Numbered from the stretch's first letter, positions 49,277-58,280 are shown. The stretch is DNA of 64,000 bases from Streptococcus oralis (GCA_905370255.1 CAJPKC010000001.1:61825-125824); one strand, 5' to 3'. Program-made: numbers and translations. Notes: a model not told the origin generated them from the letters alone.

Positions 49277-49930
49277 CTAGTCTTCTCCGAAGAGTTGTTT
49301 GGTTGACTCATCGCCTGTGGCGCCGTATTCAACAGTAATTCGGGCTTCAGGATATGATGTTTGTTGAACTGGTATTCCGAACCATTTCAAGGTGATGGGT
49401 GTTGAACGGTATTCTATTTTAGTGATGCGTCCTTTTGATTTATTGTGATTGACACCTTTCGGCCATTTTTCGATAAAGTTATCTTTTGTGAGTGTTGCGT
49501 CTTTCGATGTCGAATCGTTTTTATTGGTTGCTGTGATCGTAACGTCTGCACGGGCATCGTTTGGGTCATTGGTTCCGAGTAAGGTACCCATCAGGGTGTC
49601 ATTGGAGCTAAAGAATTTTTCTTTGTCGCCTTTGGTGATTAGTTTTTTCGGATTTAATGTCATATCACCTGAGGTGATTGTGACATCGGCATTGATATTG
49701 TTTTCGTAGACAACGTGCCATTTTTCGTCTGAGTTTTTTGCTACCTCTTTATAATTCGTAAAAGATCCTGTTTTGTCAAATATGAAGATCACTACAATGA
49801 GTGCTATGAACCATAACAATCGCCAAGGATGTTTTTTACTGTGTTTGTCTTTTTCGAAACTAGTCACGATAATAACGTCACCTATCGCAATAAATGCAAT
49901 CAGTGTGAGTAACATTAGTATTCCGTACAT
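49277..49930 (-). CDS. 217-residue two-helix membrane protein, IEYRSTP family
   Basis: Same order of blocks as the 48635 gene (WHVVYENNINADVTI, FIEKWPKGVNHNKSKGRITK, IEYRSTPITLKWFGI, TKQLFGED) with an insertion near TLLGTNDPNDARADV. TAGAAAGGA junction. Tandem duplicate. Confidence 0.82.
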   Translation of the reverse strand: MYGILMLLTLIAFIAIGDVIIVTSFEKDKHSKKHPWRLLWFIALIVVIFIFDKTGSFTNYKEVAKNSDEKWHVVYENNINADVTITSGDMTLNPKKLITKGDKEKFFSSNDTLMGTLLGTNDPNDARADVTITATNKNDSTSKDATLTKDNFIEKWPKGVNHNKSKGRITKIEYRSTPITLKWFGIPVQQTSYPEARITVEYGATGDESTKQLFGED

Positions 49931-49942
49931 AGGTTTTCCTTT

Positions 49943-50599
49943 CTAGTCCTCACCAAAGAGTTGTGCGGTCGATGGGTCTTTTTGACCTTCGTATTCGATG
50001 GTGATGCGAATTTCTTCGTAGTTCACTTTGTCGACAGCGGTATTGAACCATTTTTGCGTAACAGGCGTTGAGCGATATTCGATTTTGGTGATGTGTCCTT
50101 TAGATTTGTTAGGTTTCATTCCTTTCGGCCAAGTTTCGATAATGTTGTCTTTTGGAAGTGTGACTTCTTTTGTTGTTTCGTCAACGTCATTTTTAGCGGT
50201 AATTTCAACGGCCGCTTCATTCTTATTGGTCCACGGGAATGAGTAATCCGGCATATATCGTTTGATGTCTTCTTCTGAGATGGTGTCTTTAGGTGTTATG
50301 GTGTTTTTATATGGGCCTGCCGGTTCGATTTTCACGTCAGCATTAATGTCGTTTTTATAGATAGTGCGCCATGGTTGCTTTGATTGTTTCGCGTCTGGTG
50401 TCTTTGATAACACTATAGTTGTAGTTTTGGCGAAGACAAACCACAATAGAATAGTTGATGCGAGGAACGATAGAGAAATTAGAATTTTAATTAAAATTCC
50501 TTTTTTCGTACATCTATCTGTTGTGTCATAAGGTGTGAAAGCACCAATGGCTAGTATGAATATGACAAAACAAGTTAGGCCTACTAATGTTGTATACAT
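49943..50599 (-). CDS. 218-residue two-helix membrane protein, IEYRSTP family
   Basis: Most diverged of the tandem trio, but retains WRTIYKNDINADVKI, IETWPKGMKPNKSKGHITK, IEYRSTPVTQKWFN and TAQLFGED. Helices near 5-24 and 36-57. Function unknown. Confidence 0.82.
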   Translation of the reverse strand: MYTTLVGLTCFVIFILAIGAFTPYDTTDRCTKKGILIKILISLSFLASTILLWFVFAKTTTIVLSKTPDAKQSKQPWRTIYKNDINADVKIEPAGPYKNTITPKDTISEEDIKRYMPDYSFPWTNKNEAAVEITAKNDVDETTKEVTLPKDNIIETWPKGMKPNKSKGHITKIEYRSTPVTQKWFNTAVDKVNYEEIRITIEYEGQKDPSTAQLFGED

Positions 50600-50611
50600 T
50601 TGTTTTCCTTT

Positions 50612-51130
50612 CTAGTCGTATTCGAAATAATCCAAATATTCGTACCAAGGATCATCGTCAATGGCTTCTTTGTAGGCTGTATAGTTGATATATTCGCCGG
50701 GTACGACTGCGACAATGTTTTCGTATTCAGGATCACCTGCATCTTCGAGTGTTGGGAAAATTCCATGTAGAACAATTTCCATATTGAAACCATCGTCTGT
50801 GTATTCGTGTGTGAGGAACATGTATCGTGATAAATCGAGAATATCATTTACTACGAGTTCTTGGATAGTAGCGGGGATGGTATTATTTTCCGAATATTTT
50901 TCTTCTTTGAATTCGAGTTGATCGAGTGGATGAATATAGTGACTGCGATTCCAAAGCAATTCTAGTAGTTCTGGTCGGTTGGTTTCTTTGTTGATGCGGT
51001 ATTCGATATCTTTGACGTTTTTATTGCCTTGCTGTTTAAGGCGGTTCAATTCAATGTTTTTGCGCTTGTTGAGGAAGTCAATGAGTTTATTGTAGTTCAT
51101 TGCTTTAGGGCTTGGAAAAATTGTTAGCAT
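50612..51130 (-). CDS. 172-residue hypothetical protein
   Basis: Charged N-terminal helix (NKLIDFLNKRKNIELNRLKQ), aromatic acidic end (DPWYEYLDYFEYD). Contains AYKEAIDDD, similar in type to decoy-like acidic tails elsewhere. Overlaps the next gene's stop by 7 nt. No domain recognised. Confidence 0.74.
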   Translation of the reverse strand: MLTIFPSPKAMNYNKLIDFLNKRKNIELNRLKQQGNKNVKDIEYRINKETNRPELLELLWNRSHYIHPLDQLEFKEEKYSENNTIPATIQELVVNDILDLSRYMFLTHEYTDDGFNMEIVLHGIFPTLEDAGDPEYENIVAVVPGEYINYTAYKEAIDDDPWYEYLDYFEYD

Positions 51131-51888
51131 GAGGCGTCCTTTCTATCTAGTTGTTCGATGAGTTCGTCAACTGTGATACTTGAGTGATTGCGAGCTATAT
51201 CTGAAATAACTTCGTTGATTCGTTCGTATGCGAGTCCGATGACGGTGTTTCGCAATTCATATTCCCAATCATACCATTTGGCATCATCAACTCCAGCGAG
51301 TTGTGGTCCATGATAATGGAGTGAAAACGGGCTATATCTCGAATATGGAATTGTTTCATCAACGGGTTTTATTCTTGATGCAAGTGTGGCACGAGTTTCT
51401 TCTGAAACAATGCGTTTATTGTCATCTTTGGACCAATTTTCACTATCATCACATGCAAAATATTTGCACCCGCTTTGTTTATAATGGACATAATCAAGTT
51501 TGAGATTTCCAATACCACCTAGCATTAGAAATTCGATTTCGACGGTTGGTTGCGTGATAACTGTAAAGGCGTAACCTGTTTCGTCGATGATATCTTGCAT
51601 GTTTTTGCTATCAAGGTTGAGACACTTAATGAATTTGGGTAAATCTTGTTCATTCAATACTACTTGACTGTTTGGAATATCACGCAAATAAATACGATTT
51701 GTCGCAGCACTGTGTTCGAATTCAAGTTTGATGAGGTCTGCAATCGTTTCCAAATTGGTGATAGTCAATTCACCATCGAAATAGTTGGTGTGGCTAATGG
51801 TATATGGTTGTAATTGCTTTTGGATTTCTTTTAAGAAATATTGTTTTAGAATGTCTTGTTCTTTTTGTGAAAGGGCTGATTGTTTCAT
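51124..51888 (-). CDS. 254-residue hypothetical protein
   Basis: MKQSALSQKEQDILKQYFLK... with an early TNYFDGELTITNLETIADL segment and a CDDSENWSKDDNKR loop. AGAAAGGAAATCA site. Function unknown. Confidence 0.74.
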   Translation of the reverse strand: MKQSALSQKEQDILKQYFLKEIQKQLQPYTISHTNYFDGELTITNLETIADLIKLEFEHSAATNRIYLRDIPNSQVVLNEQDLPKFIKCLNLDSKNMQDIIDETGYAFTVITQPTVEIEFLMLGGIGNLKLDYVHYKQSGCKYFACDDSENWSKDDNKRIVSEETRATLASRIKPVDETIPYSRYSPFSLHYHGPQLAGVDDAKWYDWEYELRNTVIGLAYERINEVISDIARNHSSITVDELIEQLDRKDASC

Positions 51889-51899
51889 TGATTTCCTTT

Positions 51900-52658
51900 C
51901 TAAAGTTCTTTCCGGAAAATATCGACAGGTTCATCATCTTCTAGATAGACAGCTGTTAATAATTGATTTTTGTTATCGAAATTGTCGATGTGGACGAGTG
52001 TTTCGCTGACTGTTTCGTCTAGAGACGAAACAGAGATATCAACTAAACAGTTTTCTCGAGCTGAATTGACATCGATTACGAGTTTGCGTTCAGTTCCCGG
52101 AATGACAAATTCAATAACTTCGTTTACAGGAAGTGGGACGGCTTCGATATCTGCCGTGAATACGATTGAGTTTTCTGTATTGATAGTTGGTATGCCTTGT
52201 TTGAACATGTCGTTCCATTCTTTATCAGACAATGATTTTGTATCATCGTAGAGATCGATATCTTCGCCTGTTCCGAAATCCCACAAGTAATAATCAAGAT
52301 TGTGGCTAAAGTGTTTATTTTTAAGTAATTCAATAGGTGAAATGACAGGTGAATCTAAAATAACGCTATCGAACAGAGCCAAATCTGGATAGTTTTCGAT
52401 TGAGGCAACGCCGTTGAAGAAAAGTTCTGTGCGAGTAGTTGATGTTGGAGCGATAACGGTTTCTGTTGAGTCGACGTATTTGATTGTTGCCCCATCTGGC
52501 TCAGTGTAGGGTTGATCCCACGTGATTTGTGGGTTTTTGATGTAAATTTTGTGCGTTTTTGTGCGGATGTAAAAGTGGTTATTATCTACTTTTTCCACTT
52601 TTGTGCTAAATAAACAGTTTAGGTCGTTTTGTGAGAGTTCTGTTTCTAATTTATTCAT
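51900..52658 (-). CDS. 252-residue acidic hypothetical protein
   Basis: Beta-rich (FYIRTKTHKIYIKNPQITWD), with acidic SLSDKEWNDMFKQG and EDDEPVDIFRKEL. First gene after a non-coding interval with two candidate small RNAs and a hairpin. AAAGGAAAACT site. Function unknown. Confidence 0.74.
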   Translation of the reverse strand: MNKLETELSQNDLNCLFSTKVEKVDNNHFYIRTKTHKIYIKNPQITWDQPYTEPDGATIKYVDSTETVIAPTSTTRTELFFNGVASIENYPDLALFDSVILDSPVISPIELLKNKHFSHNLDYYLWDFGTGEDIDLYDDTKSLSDKEWNDMFKQGIPTINTENSIVFTADIEAVPLPVNEVIEFVIPGTERKLVIDVNSARENCLVDISVSSLDETVSETLVHIDNFDNKNQLLTAVYLEDDEPVDIFRKEL

Positions 52659-52685
52659 GATAGTTTTCCTTTAAAAAATTTCGCA

Positions 52686-52715
52686 TAAAAAAACGACCAC
52701 GAGCATGGCTCGTGG
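52686..52715 (-). terminator. hairpin with T run before the 51900 gene
   Basis: Minus strand CCACGAGC-CAT-GCTCGTGG then TCGTTTTTTT, 28 nt before the start codon. Third member of the same hairpin design (39411, 40350). Confidence 0.8.
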
Positions 52716-52762
52716 CATTTTTAGAATTTCGTGAGGGAAATGGGATTGGGTGAAGCCCATTT

Positions 52763-52833
52763 AAAAAACCTCACGTACGTGAGGTTTGCTACTGTCGGCT
52801 TTTTCACATCTAGGAGAGGTGTGCCGTCCTATC
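52763..52833 (-). ncRNA. candidate small RNA 2 (about 71 nt)
   Basis: Own promoter at 52840-52868 and own terminator AAACCTCAC-GTAC-GTGAGGTTT with T run (52763-52787). The body holds GGACGGCACACC and CTCTCC segments and no ORF. Transcribed toward the 51900 gene but terminated before it. Confidence 0.65.
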
Positions 52834-52839
52834 GTTAAT

Positions 52840-52868
52840 AGTGTAGCATTTTGGTGGGTGGTTGTCAA
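52840..52868 (-). promoter_or_regulatory. promoter of small RNA 2
   Basis: Minus strand TTGACA (52868-52863), 17-nt spacer, TACACT (52845-52840). The start point would be near 52833. Confidence 0.8.
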
Positions 52869-52875
52869 ATATTAA

Positions 52876-52950
52876 TAAAAAACCAGCGTCAAGCCGGTCT
52901 TTCGTTTAACGCAATGCCGCCATCACGTTGTGCTCTTAAGAGCGTCTCAC
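52876..52950 (-). ncRNA. candidate small RNA 1 (about 75 nt)
   Basis: Promoter at 52957-52985 and terminator ACCGGC-TTGA-CGCTGGT with T run (52876-52899). Contains a CTCTTAAGAG palindrome near its 5' end. No ORF with a ribosome site. Its terminator lies directly against the promoter of small RNA 2. Confidence 0.65.
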
Positions 52951-52956
52951 TTAATA

Positions 52957-52985
52957 AGAATATCATTTTTAGCGAGATTTGTCAA
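52957..52985 (-). promoter_or_regulatory. promoter of small RNA 1
   Basis: Minus strand TTGACA (52985-52980), 17-nt spacer, TATTCT (52962-52957), just behind the stop of the 52989 gene. Confidence 0.8.
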
Positions 52986-52988
52986 ATT

Positions 52989-53192
52989 TTATAGTTCTTC
53001 AACTTTGAATCCAAAAGCGTTCAAACTTTCTTCTGCGTCATAGACATTGTCGTAGAAAAGTAAATCGTTTTCGATGGCGTCATCCATGTTGTCTGTTTCT
53101 GCAAATTCTTCATTTGCGAAGTCAATCAATTCATCTTCTGTTAAGTTTTGTGCGAGTAGTTCGCCGTTTTCTGCGTTATAGATATTGTACAT
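52989..53192 (-). CDS. 67-residue acidic hypothetical protein
   Basis: MYNIYNAENGELLAQNLTEDELIDF..., net strongly acidic and ending in FKVEEL. AGAAAGGAAAAAC site. The last gene of the long upstream operon. Small size and charge recall DNA-mimic or antirepressor proteins, without direct support. Confidence 0.74.
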   Translation of the reverse strand: MYNIYNAENGELLAQNLTEDELIDFANEEFAETDNMDDAIENDLLFYDNVYDAEESLNAFGFKVEEL

Positions 53193-53207
53193 GTTTGTTT
53201 TTCCTTT

Positions 53208-53684
53208 CTAGTTTAGTCCTACGTCACATGTTTTATTGCGTGGGACGATGCTGAGTCGTGAGTTATCGAAAGCTTGTTTTTCAGCGTCTTCTTGGTTGTC
53301 GAAGATACCTTCGAGGACAACTACATCACGACTGTCGTAGTCGATGTGGGTTAGAACATATTGAACGTCGTCGAGTGTGAGAATGTCTTCATCGAGCAAT
53401 TTGGGTAAGAGAATTCCTGGAATGTCGGTTGAATACACACCGTCAAAGTTCAACTGTGTCGAAATGAATTTAAAGCAGTGGTCTTTTGGACGGTTTTCTC
53501 TAGCATGTTCACGCTCATAGTTTACGATTACGAAACTATTGCCCGTTGTGATACTCATATCGGTAATTTTGTAACCGGTTTCTTTCTGGTATGTTTGTGA
53601 AATATGTTCGAGGTTGTTTTCGATATAGATGGCGAAGGCATCGTAATCGAAATTCTGTGGGTCAATTGCAATTGTTGTTAGCAT
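53208..53684 (-). CDS. 158-residue hypothetical protein
   Basis: MLTTIAIDPQNFDYDAFAIY... with strands (FVIVNYERE) and a DDVQYVLTHIDYDSRDVVVL segment. TAGAAAGGA site. Function unknown. Confidence 0.74.
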   Translation of the reverse strand: MLTTIAIDPQNFDYDAFAIYIENNLEHISQTYQKETGYKITDMSITTGNSFVIVNYEREHARENRPKDHCFKFISTQLNFDGVYSTDIPGILLPKLLDEDILTLDDVQYVLTHIDYDSRDVVVLEGIFDNQEDAEKQAFDNSRLSIVPRNKTCDVGLN

Positions 53685-53695
53685 AAGGTTCCTTT

Positions 53696-53938
53696 CTAAT
53701 CGAAAATGTAATCTACAGTTTCTTTGATTGTTTTGAATGTCTTTTCAGTAATGTCGAATTCGTGGAAGTTTGCGACAAGAAATCCATTTTTCGACAACAT
53801 AATGGCGAATGGGACGTACAAGTCCTTTTCCATCAATTTGACTGCATTAGGCTCGATTACAATTGTGTAGTCCCAATGATCATCATGTTTATAGATTTCG
53901 TCTACGATTTCTTTTGTGTAGTCTAAAATGGTTTGCAT
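53696..53938 (-). CDS. 80-residue hypothetical protein, paralogue of 54218 gene
   Basis: Shares ILDYTKEIVDEIY, a central VIEP strand and terminal IKETVDYIFD with the gene at 54218 (ILDYVKPLVDEIY, VVQP, IEQVVDFIFE). A small duplicated family. TAGAAAGGGA site. Function unknown. Confidence 0.77.
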   Translation of the reverse strand: MQTILDYTKEIVDEIYKHDDHWDYTIVIEPNAVKLMEKDLYVPFAIMLSKNGFLVANFHEFDITEKTFKTIKETVDYIFD

Positions 53939-53950
53939 TTAAGTCCCTTT

Positions 53951-54208
53951 CTAAAACCAGTGGATAGGTTGCCCTGTTAGACCACTGTTTAAGATGCTGT
54001 TCAGAATTGCGCCTACGAGAAAGGCTGATGCGATAAGTAGAAATACAATACTAGATATTATCACGACCAAAGCGGCAACAGCCTCATCATCTGAATATTC
54101 TTCAGGTTTATCATGTGATAGCAATTTAATCAAAATGAAAAACAGACCGAACAGTAATAGCATAATTCCAAGGCATGGTAGAATTCCTAGATCCATTAAA
54201 AATTTCAT
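53951..54208 (-). CDS. 85-residue two-helix membrane protein
   Basis: Helices near 8-28 and 45-70, a cytosolic SHDKPEEYSDDEA loop between. Weak AGGGG site. It lies between the two paralogues at 53696 and 54218, so the trio may function together. Confidence 0.72.
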   Translation of the reverse strand: MKFLMDLGILPCLGIMLLLFGLFFILIKLLSHDKPEEYSDDEAVAALVVIISSIVFLLIASAFLVGAILNSILNSGLTGQPIHWF

Positions 54209-54217
54209 TAGTGGCCC

Positions 54218-54466
54218 CTATTCAAAAATGAAATCGACTACTTGTTCGATGGTTTCGCGGTCAATTTTCATGATGCCGTCTTCGTATTCGGCTACAATAT
54301 TAAAGAGACCGCTTTCAGTCAATGTGATGATATAATAGCCGGGAAAGCGTCCAGTTTTTCTGATAATGATTACATCAGGTTGTACAACGATATCATTATC
54401 AAAATCAGGTTCGCGATCGTAGATTTCGTCTACGAGTGGTTTAACGTAGTCTAAGATATTGTTCAT
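54218..54466 (-). CDS. 82-residue hypothetical protein, paralogue of 53696 gene
   Basis: MNNILDYVKPLVDEIYDREP... and terminal RETIEQVVDFIFE. AGAAAGGAAACCC site. Soluble alpha/beta. Function unknown. Confidence 0.77.
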   Translation of the reverse strand: MNNILDYVKPLVDEIYDREPDFDNDIVVQPDVIIIRKTGRFPGYYIITLTESGLFNIVAEYEDGIMKIDRETIEQVVDFIFE

Positions 54467-54479
54467 TTGGGTTTCCTTT

Positions 54480-54884
54480 CTATTCTAGGCCTAGCATTTG
54501 ATTGAGTAGGTTGTCAATAGTGTCGAAAAATCCGTCAAGTGGCTTGATGAAGTCACCATGCTCACCTTGTTTGATGATTTGATATTTTGATGGTTCATTT
54601 AATTTATAGTCATCTTGTGTGTAATATCGATATTCGACATCGTAATCATCTGCATGTTTTACGACATAAGCACGGATGGTATAGACCGCAACAACGTTGT
54701 TGGTTGCAATATCTAAGATGTCGCCATCGTTCATATCGTCTAAGAGCTTGCTTGTTTGTTCAACGATATTGATTTCAGGTGTCAACATAATAAATGATGC
54801 GGGTATTCCTTTTGGTGCAAAGGTTTGTGATGTTCGAACAATGTCATATGGTACATATCCTGCGTGTACAATGATTTTTCGCAT
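54480..54884 (-). CDS. 134-residue hypothetical protein
   Basis: The start at 54884 (MRKIIVHAGYVPYDIVRTSQ) has TAGAAAGGA upstream; a longer frame without a site runs into the previous gene. Mixed alpha/beta with a VEYRYYTQDDYKLNEP segment. No domain recognised. Confidence 0.74.
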   Translation of the reverse strand: MRKIIVHAGYVPYDIVRTSQTFAPKGIPASFIMLTPEINIVEQTSKLLDDMNDGDILDIATNNVVAVYTIRAYVVKHADDYDVEYRYYTQDDYKLNEPSKYQIIKQGEHGDFIKPLDGFFDTIDNLLNQMLGLE

Positions 54885-54897
54885 ATTAATTTCCTTT

Positions 54898-55398
54898 CTA
54901 GATGTCTGTCTTATCATAAATCCATTCACGAATAATGATATCCGCTTCGTCATCGTATGGAATTTGTGATTTTGTTTCCAAGTTCCCATAACCGTTGAAG
55001 CGTACATAGTCGTCCGACCAATGAACGTCTCCGAAAATGGCCGCGCGAACGGCACTAGCTGGTTCTTCAGAGAAGTAAAGGTTGTAGAATTCTTCGTCAT
55101 GGGGCATCCATTCCGACACGCTCAAGTTTTCTTGTGCGACGCTTGGAAGTTGTTCGTAGAGTTCAGCTAGGTCATAGTCGAACAATTCATAGAGCGTTTC
55201 GATGAGTTCTTCGAGTTCATCTTCATCACGTTCTGTTGGTGTGGCGATGATTGTGACGTTTTCGCCATTGTAATCGATTTCAACGGTAGTGATGATGTAT
55301 TCACCCTCATTTAAGATGAAGGGTGTAAAATCCGTCGCTTTTGTGAATTCGATTGGTTCTTTGTTTTTTAGGTTAATAGTGATGCTGTCAATTGTCAT
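54898..55398 (-). CDS. 166-residue acidic hypothetical protein
   Basis: The start at 55398 (MTIDSITINLKNKEP) follows AGATAGGAAAA. Contains ERDEDELEELIETLYELFDY, a strongly acidic helix, then WSDDYVRFNGYGNLE. Resembles antirestriction-like acidic folds in composition only. Function unknown. Confidence 0.73.
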   Translation of the reverse strand: MTIDSITINLKNKEPIEFTKATDFTPFILNEGEYIITTVEIDYNGENVTIIATPTERDEDELEELIETLYELFDYDLAELYEQLPSVAQENLSVSEWMPHDEEFYNLYFSEEPASAVRAAIFGDVHWSDDYVRFNGYGNLETKSQIPYDDEADIIIREWIYDKTDI

Positions 55399-55408
55399 AA
55401 TTATTTTC

Positions 55409-55705
55409 CTATCTATATTGTTCTGGCCAGAGATATTTGGCTTCAGTTGATACAACAGCTGTTTCGATGCTTTCGTCAGACATAGCGTTATAAATGTCTT
55501 CCGAAATCGGAACGATCTCAAAGCCGTGTATTGTTAAAATTGTTTTATAATCATCCGGATATTGCTTGTGATAAGCTAAAATATCTGGATCGTCTGTCAC
55601 TTCCAGTATATGAAAGGCGACGTCATTAGCCAATTCGGAAGGATCCGCACTTGCGAATCCCATCCGTAATTGGTTGAGGTCTTGGTCTAAAATTCCATAG
55701 TGCAC
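55409..55705 (-). CDS. 98-residue hypothetical protein, GTG start
   Basis: GTG start at 55705 with AGAGGAAAA. MHYGILDQDLNQLRMGFASA..., then an AYHKQYPDDYKTIL segment. The short ORF ends 10 nt before the next start. Function unknown. Confidence 0.72.
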   Translation of the reverse strand: MHYGILDQDLNQLRMGFASADPSELANDVAFHILEVTDDPDILAYHKQYPDDYKTILTIHGFEIVPISEDIYNAMSDESIETAVVSTEAKYLWPEQYR

Positions 55706-55717
55706 GTTATTTTCCTC

Positions 55718-56836
55718 TTATTCTTTGATTTCTGGATATTGCAAGTCACCTGCACTGATTTCATCGCTTGGATATCCATTAAGTGCTCGATAAATTGCCA
55801 TTTCGATGCGTTTCAAACTTGGTTGATTAGCGTAAGCAAATGGAATGTTGTTTTCTTTACATACATTCACAATGTCATATGACATGCTGTGGCTAATACC
55901 TGTTTTTGCGATAATAACAAGATCGGTATTATCGAGCATTTTTGCTTTACCTACTTTGTATCCGGCTGAGTAGGTTCCTAATTGTTGTACTTCAACGGAA
56001 TCGGCACCCTTTTCTTTGATGAGGGTGTTTTCAATTTCTTGGATCATGCGCGGCGGAATTCCGTAAATAGCAACCTTTTTACCAGTCAAGTCATAGTCAA
56101 TCGAAGAGCGAGATTCTCGCTCTGTTTTTGTACGTTTTTTGACTGTACTGGTGTTTTGTACAGTGGTTTCGCTATCATATCCGCGATAGACCCAGTTGAT
56201 GTATGGGTATCCGTCTTCTTTTAGGTATAAATCTACAGTATCTCCGGCATGGATGTTGAATCGATCCGCCATTTGACGCAAGTAGAAGATATCGAAAGCG
56301 CAACCGAGTTCCTTAATAGTTTGCCCGTTGATGTCTTTTGCGATATAGAGTTCTTGCGAGTCAGGTTCGAGTTCCACAATGCCGTGTTTAATGTAGTGAA
56401 GTAGCGGTGCTGTTGGATCATCACCAAGATTTTGGTTGATGATTTCGTGTGAGTCATTACGGAATTCGACTAATTGTCCGTGATGAAGGTCTAGCGCACG
56501 ATATTCTCCAATATTTCCTGTGAAGATCTCAGCACCTGTGTCATCGCAGACAGCATAGTAGCCGGGTTTTAGATGTACGGTACCTGTACGGATGTTCGGT
56601 ACAGGTGTTTCTTGCGGTGATTTCTCGCTCGTGATGTCTTGCAATGGTTCCTCGCTCGCAACTTCTTGCGGTTCTTCAGTAACGGTTTCTGTTTGAATGA
56701 GAGGGGCGAGAAATTCACCGAATTGTTGGTCGGTGTGCCCCATGAATTGTTGTGCGGCGATGACTCGTGCCAAATGTCCTTGCAAAAGCAGGTCTTTACA
56801 GCGTTCGCGCACGAGGTCGTCAAAGTTGTTTCGCAT
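55718..56836 (-). CDS. 372-residue protein with C-terminal DUF2325-like domain
   Basis: Residues 1-40 helical, 40-80 a repetitive acidic linker (EEPQEVASEEPLQDITSEKS), 85-235 beta-rich. Residues 260-360 match DUF2325 in pattern: KKVAIYGI, DLVIIAKTGISHSMSYDIV, NIPFAYANQPSLKRIEMAI. This Rossmann-like domain of unknown activity occurs in mobile elements and near stress genes. AGAAAGGAAC site. Confidence 0.8.
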   Translation of the reverse strand: MRNNFDDLVRERCKDLLLQGHLARVIAAQQFMGHTDQQFGEFLAPLIQTETVTEEPQEVASEEPLQDITSEKSPQETPVPNIRTGTVHLKPGYYAVCDDTGAEIFTGNIGEYRALDLHHGQLVEFRNDSHEIINQNLGDDPTAPLLHYIKHGIVELEPDSQELYIAKDINGQTIKELGCAFDIFYLRQMADRFNIHAGDTVDLYLKEDGYPYINWVYRGYDSETTVQNTSTVKKRTKTERESRSSIDYDLTGKKVAIYGIPPRMIQEIENTLIKEKGADSVEVQQLGTYSAGYKVGKAKMLDNTDLVIIAKTGISHSMSYDIVNVCKENNIPFAYANQPSLKRIEMAIYRALNGYPSDEISAGDLQYPEIKE

Positions 56837-56874
56837 AAGTGTTCCTTTCTCGTGTTTCTTGTTAGTTGTTTCGA

Positions 56875-57873
56875 TTACTCGACTTCTTCTTCATATTCGG
56901 GGAAGTAGTCAATTTTGATGCCGATGATTTGACCTGCTTCGTTTTTCGCTACGTAGCAGTCGTACGAGCCGTCTCCGAGTCCCGATGACGTGACGACTGA
57001 GTATTTGTCAGTCCAGATGCAGTTGACAGGTGTCGATACCTTGTAATCGTCTAGTGATTCGTCGTAGATGCCGTATTTAAAGCCTTCTCGTTTCAGTTCC
57101 ATTTCATGACGGAATAGCTCTAGAGACGCTCGCTTGTCGAGTTCGTTATTGGTTTCTTTGAATTTTTCTTCAAGGGCAATTCGCGTCATATGAATTGGTT
57201 TGATTTTATCAATTAAGTATCGTCCGACCGGTGTTACAGGTACACGTTTGTATCTAAAAGTGTCGATGCTGTCATACCATTGTTCATCACGGTTCTCATC
57301 ACTTTTGATGTATTCAAAGTGTTTGTAGTCGAAAATGCCGGCTTGACCAGAATCGACACCTACGTCAATACTTGTTTCTTTAAAGTCATCCTTGTTGGGT
57401 TCATCAACGTCTTCGTGCCACGCGATAAGAGCAGTACAACGATCACCCCAACCGTTGATATTTGCATTTTCGGCTTTTGTGCGCCAGATTCCTGGTTTTA
57501 CGTTTTCAAGTGTACCGCTGCACCATACGTCGAGGTCGTAACAAGGGTCCGAGATTACAACTTTATCGCCAAGTTCAATGTCACGTCCGTTTTCGGACGG
57601 TAATACGATATCAGCTCGTTCATAGTTATCATACCATTGATCACGGAACCAATCCTGAACATCTTTGTCGAGGTCATAAGTATGAATTTCGATGTCGTAA
57701 ATGTCGCAGGTTGTTTCAAACACGGTCTCACCACGAGCGTTGATTTTGAAATGGATTAATTGCTCGTTGTTATTGTCGCCTTCTAATTTGTATTCTAATT
57801 GGAATTCGTTGGTGTTTTGCCAATATTGGTCGAGTAGTTGTGAGAGATCGTGGACGGATTTGTATTTGTACAT
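56875..57873 (-). CDS. 332-residue DUF4241-like protein
   Basis: Contains VVISDPCYDLDVWCSGTL, IDVGVDSGQAGIFD and VVTSSGLGDGSYDCYVAKNE, blocks typical of DUF4241-like proteins, whose function is unknown. The N-terminal 90 residues and an internal coiled helix (EEKFKETNNELDKRASLELF) are additional. AGAAAGGAACTGACAC site. Confidence 0.78.
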   Translation of the reverse strand: MYKYKSVHDLSQLLDQYWQNTNEFQLEYKLEGDNNNEQLIHFKINARGETVFETTCDIYDIEIHTYDLDKDVQDWFRDQWYDNYERADIVLPSENGRDIELGDKVVISDPCYDLDVWCSGTLENVKPGIWRTKAENANINGWGDRCTALIAWHEDVDEPNKDDFKETSIDVGVDSGQAGIFDYKHFEYIKSDENRDEQWYDSIDTFRYKRVPVTPVGRYLIDKIKPIHMTRIALEEKFKETNNELDKRASLELFRHEMELKREGFKYGIYDESLDDYKVSTPVNCIWTDKYSVVTSSGLGDGSYDCYVAKNEAGQIIGIKIDYFPEYEEEVE

Positions 57874-57887
57874 GTGTCAGTTCCTTT

Positions 57888-58280
57888 CTAGTTCATTCCT
57901 TGGTAAAACAAGTAGTTTAAATCTTCAATTGTTCTGTCGATGACATCGTGAAATCGCTCATCAATATTGGTGAGCGCATAGGTACCTGCTTCCGAGTCGA
58001 TTTCGACTTCAGCAATAGGCATCATTTTTGAAGGATATAGCTCGTCACGCACATTTGGGTCTAGTTGTTCGCGAGTATCGACTTTGATGGTAATTTTCGA
58101 GTTATGAATGTCGATCTCTGTCGCACCGTTTGGGCTTGTATATCCTATATGCCTATTATTAGTTAAGATGTCAGAGTTCATCAACAGTTCCATGAGTGTT
58201 GCAAATTTAGGCGCTTGCGTAAAAGCAATCAATTTGTTTATAACAATGGATTCGCGGTTTAAATAGCTGTATAAGGACAT
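57888..58280 (-). CDS. 130-residue hypothetical protein
   Basis: MSLYSYLNRESIVINKLIAF..., centre with a beta hairpin (TEIDIHNSKITIKVD), helical end RTIEDLNYLFYQGMN. AGAAAGGAAAAT site. Function unknown. Confidence 0.74.
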   Translation of the reverse strand: MSLYSYLNRESIVINKLIAFTQAPKFATLMELLMNSDILTNNRHIGYTSPNGATEIDIHNSKITIKVDTREQLDPNVRDELYPSKMMPIAEVEIDSEAGTYALTNIDERFHDVIDRTIEDLNYLFYQGMN

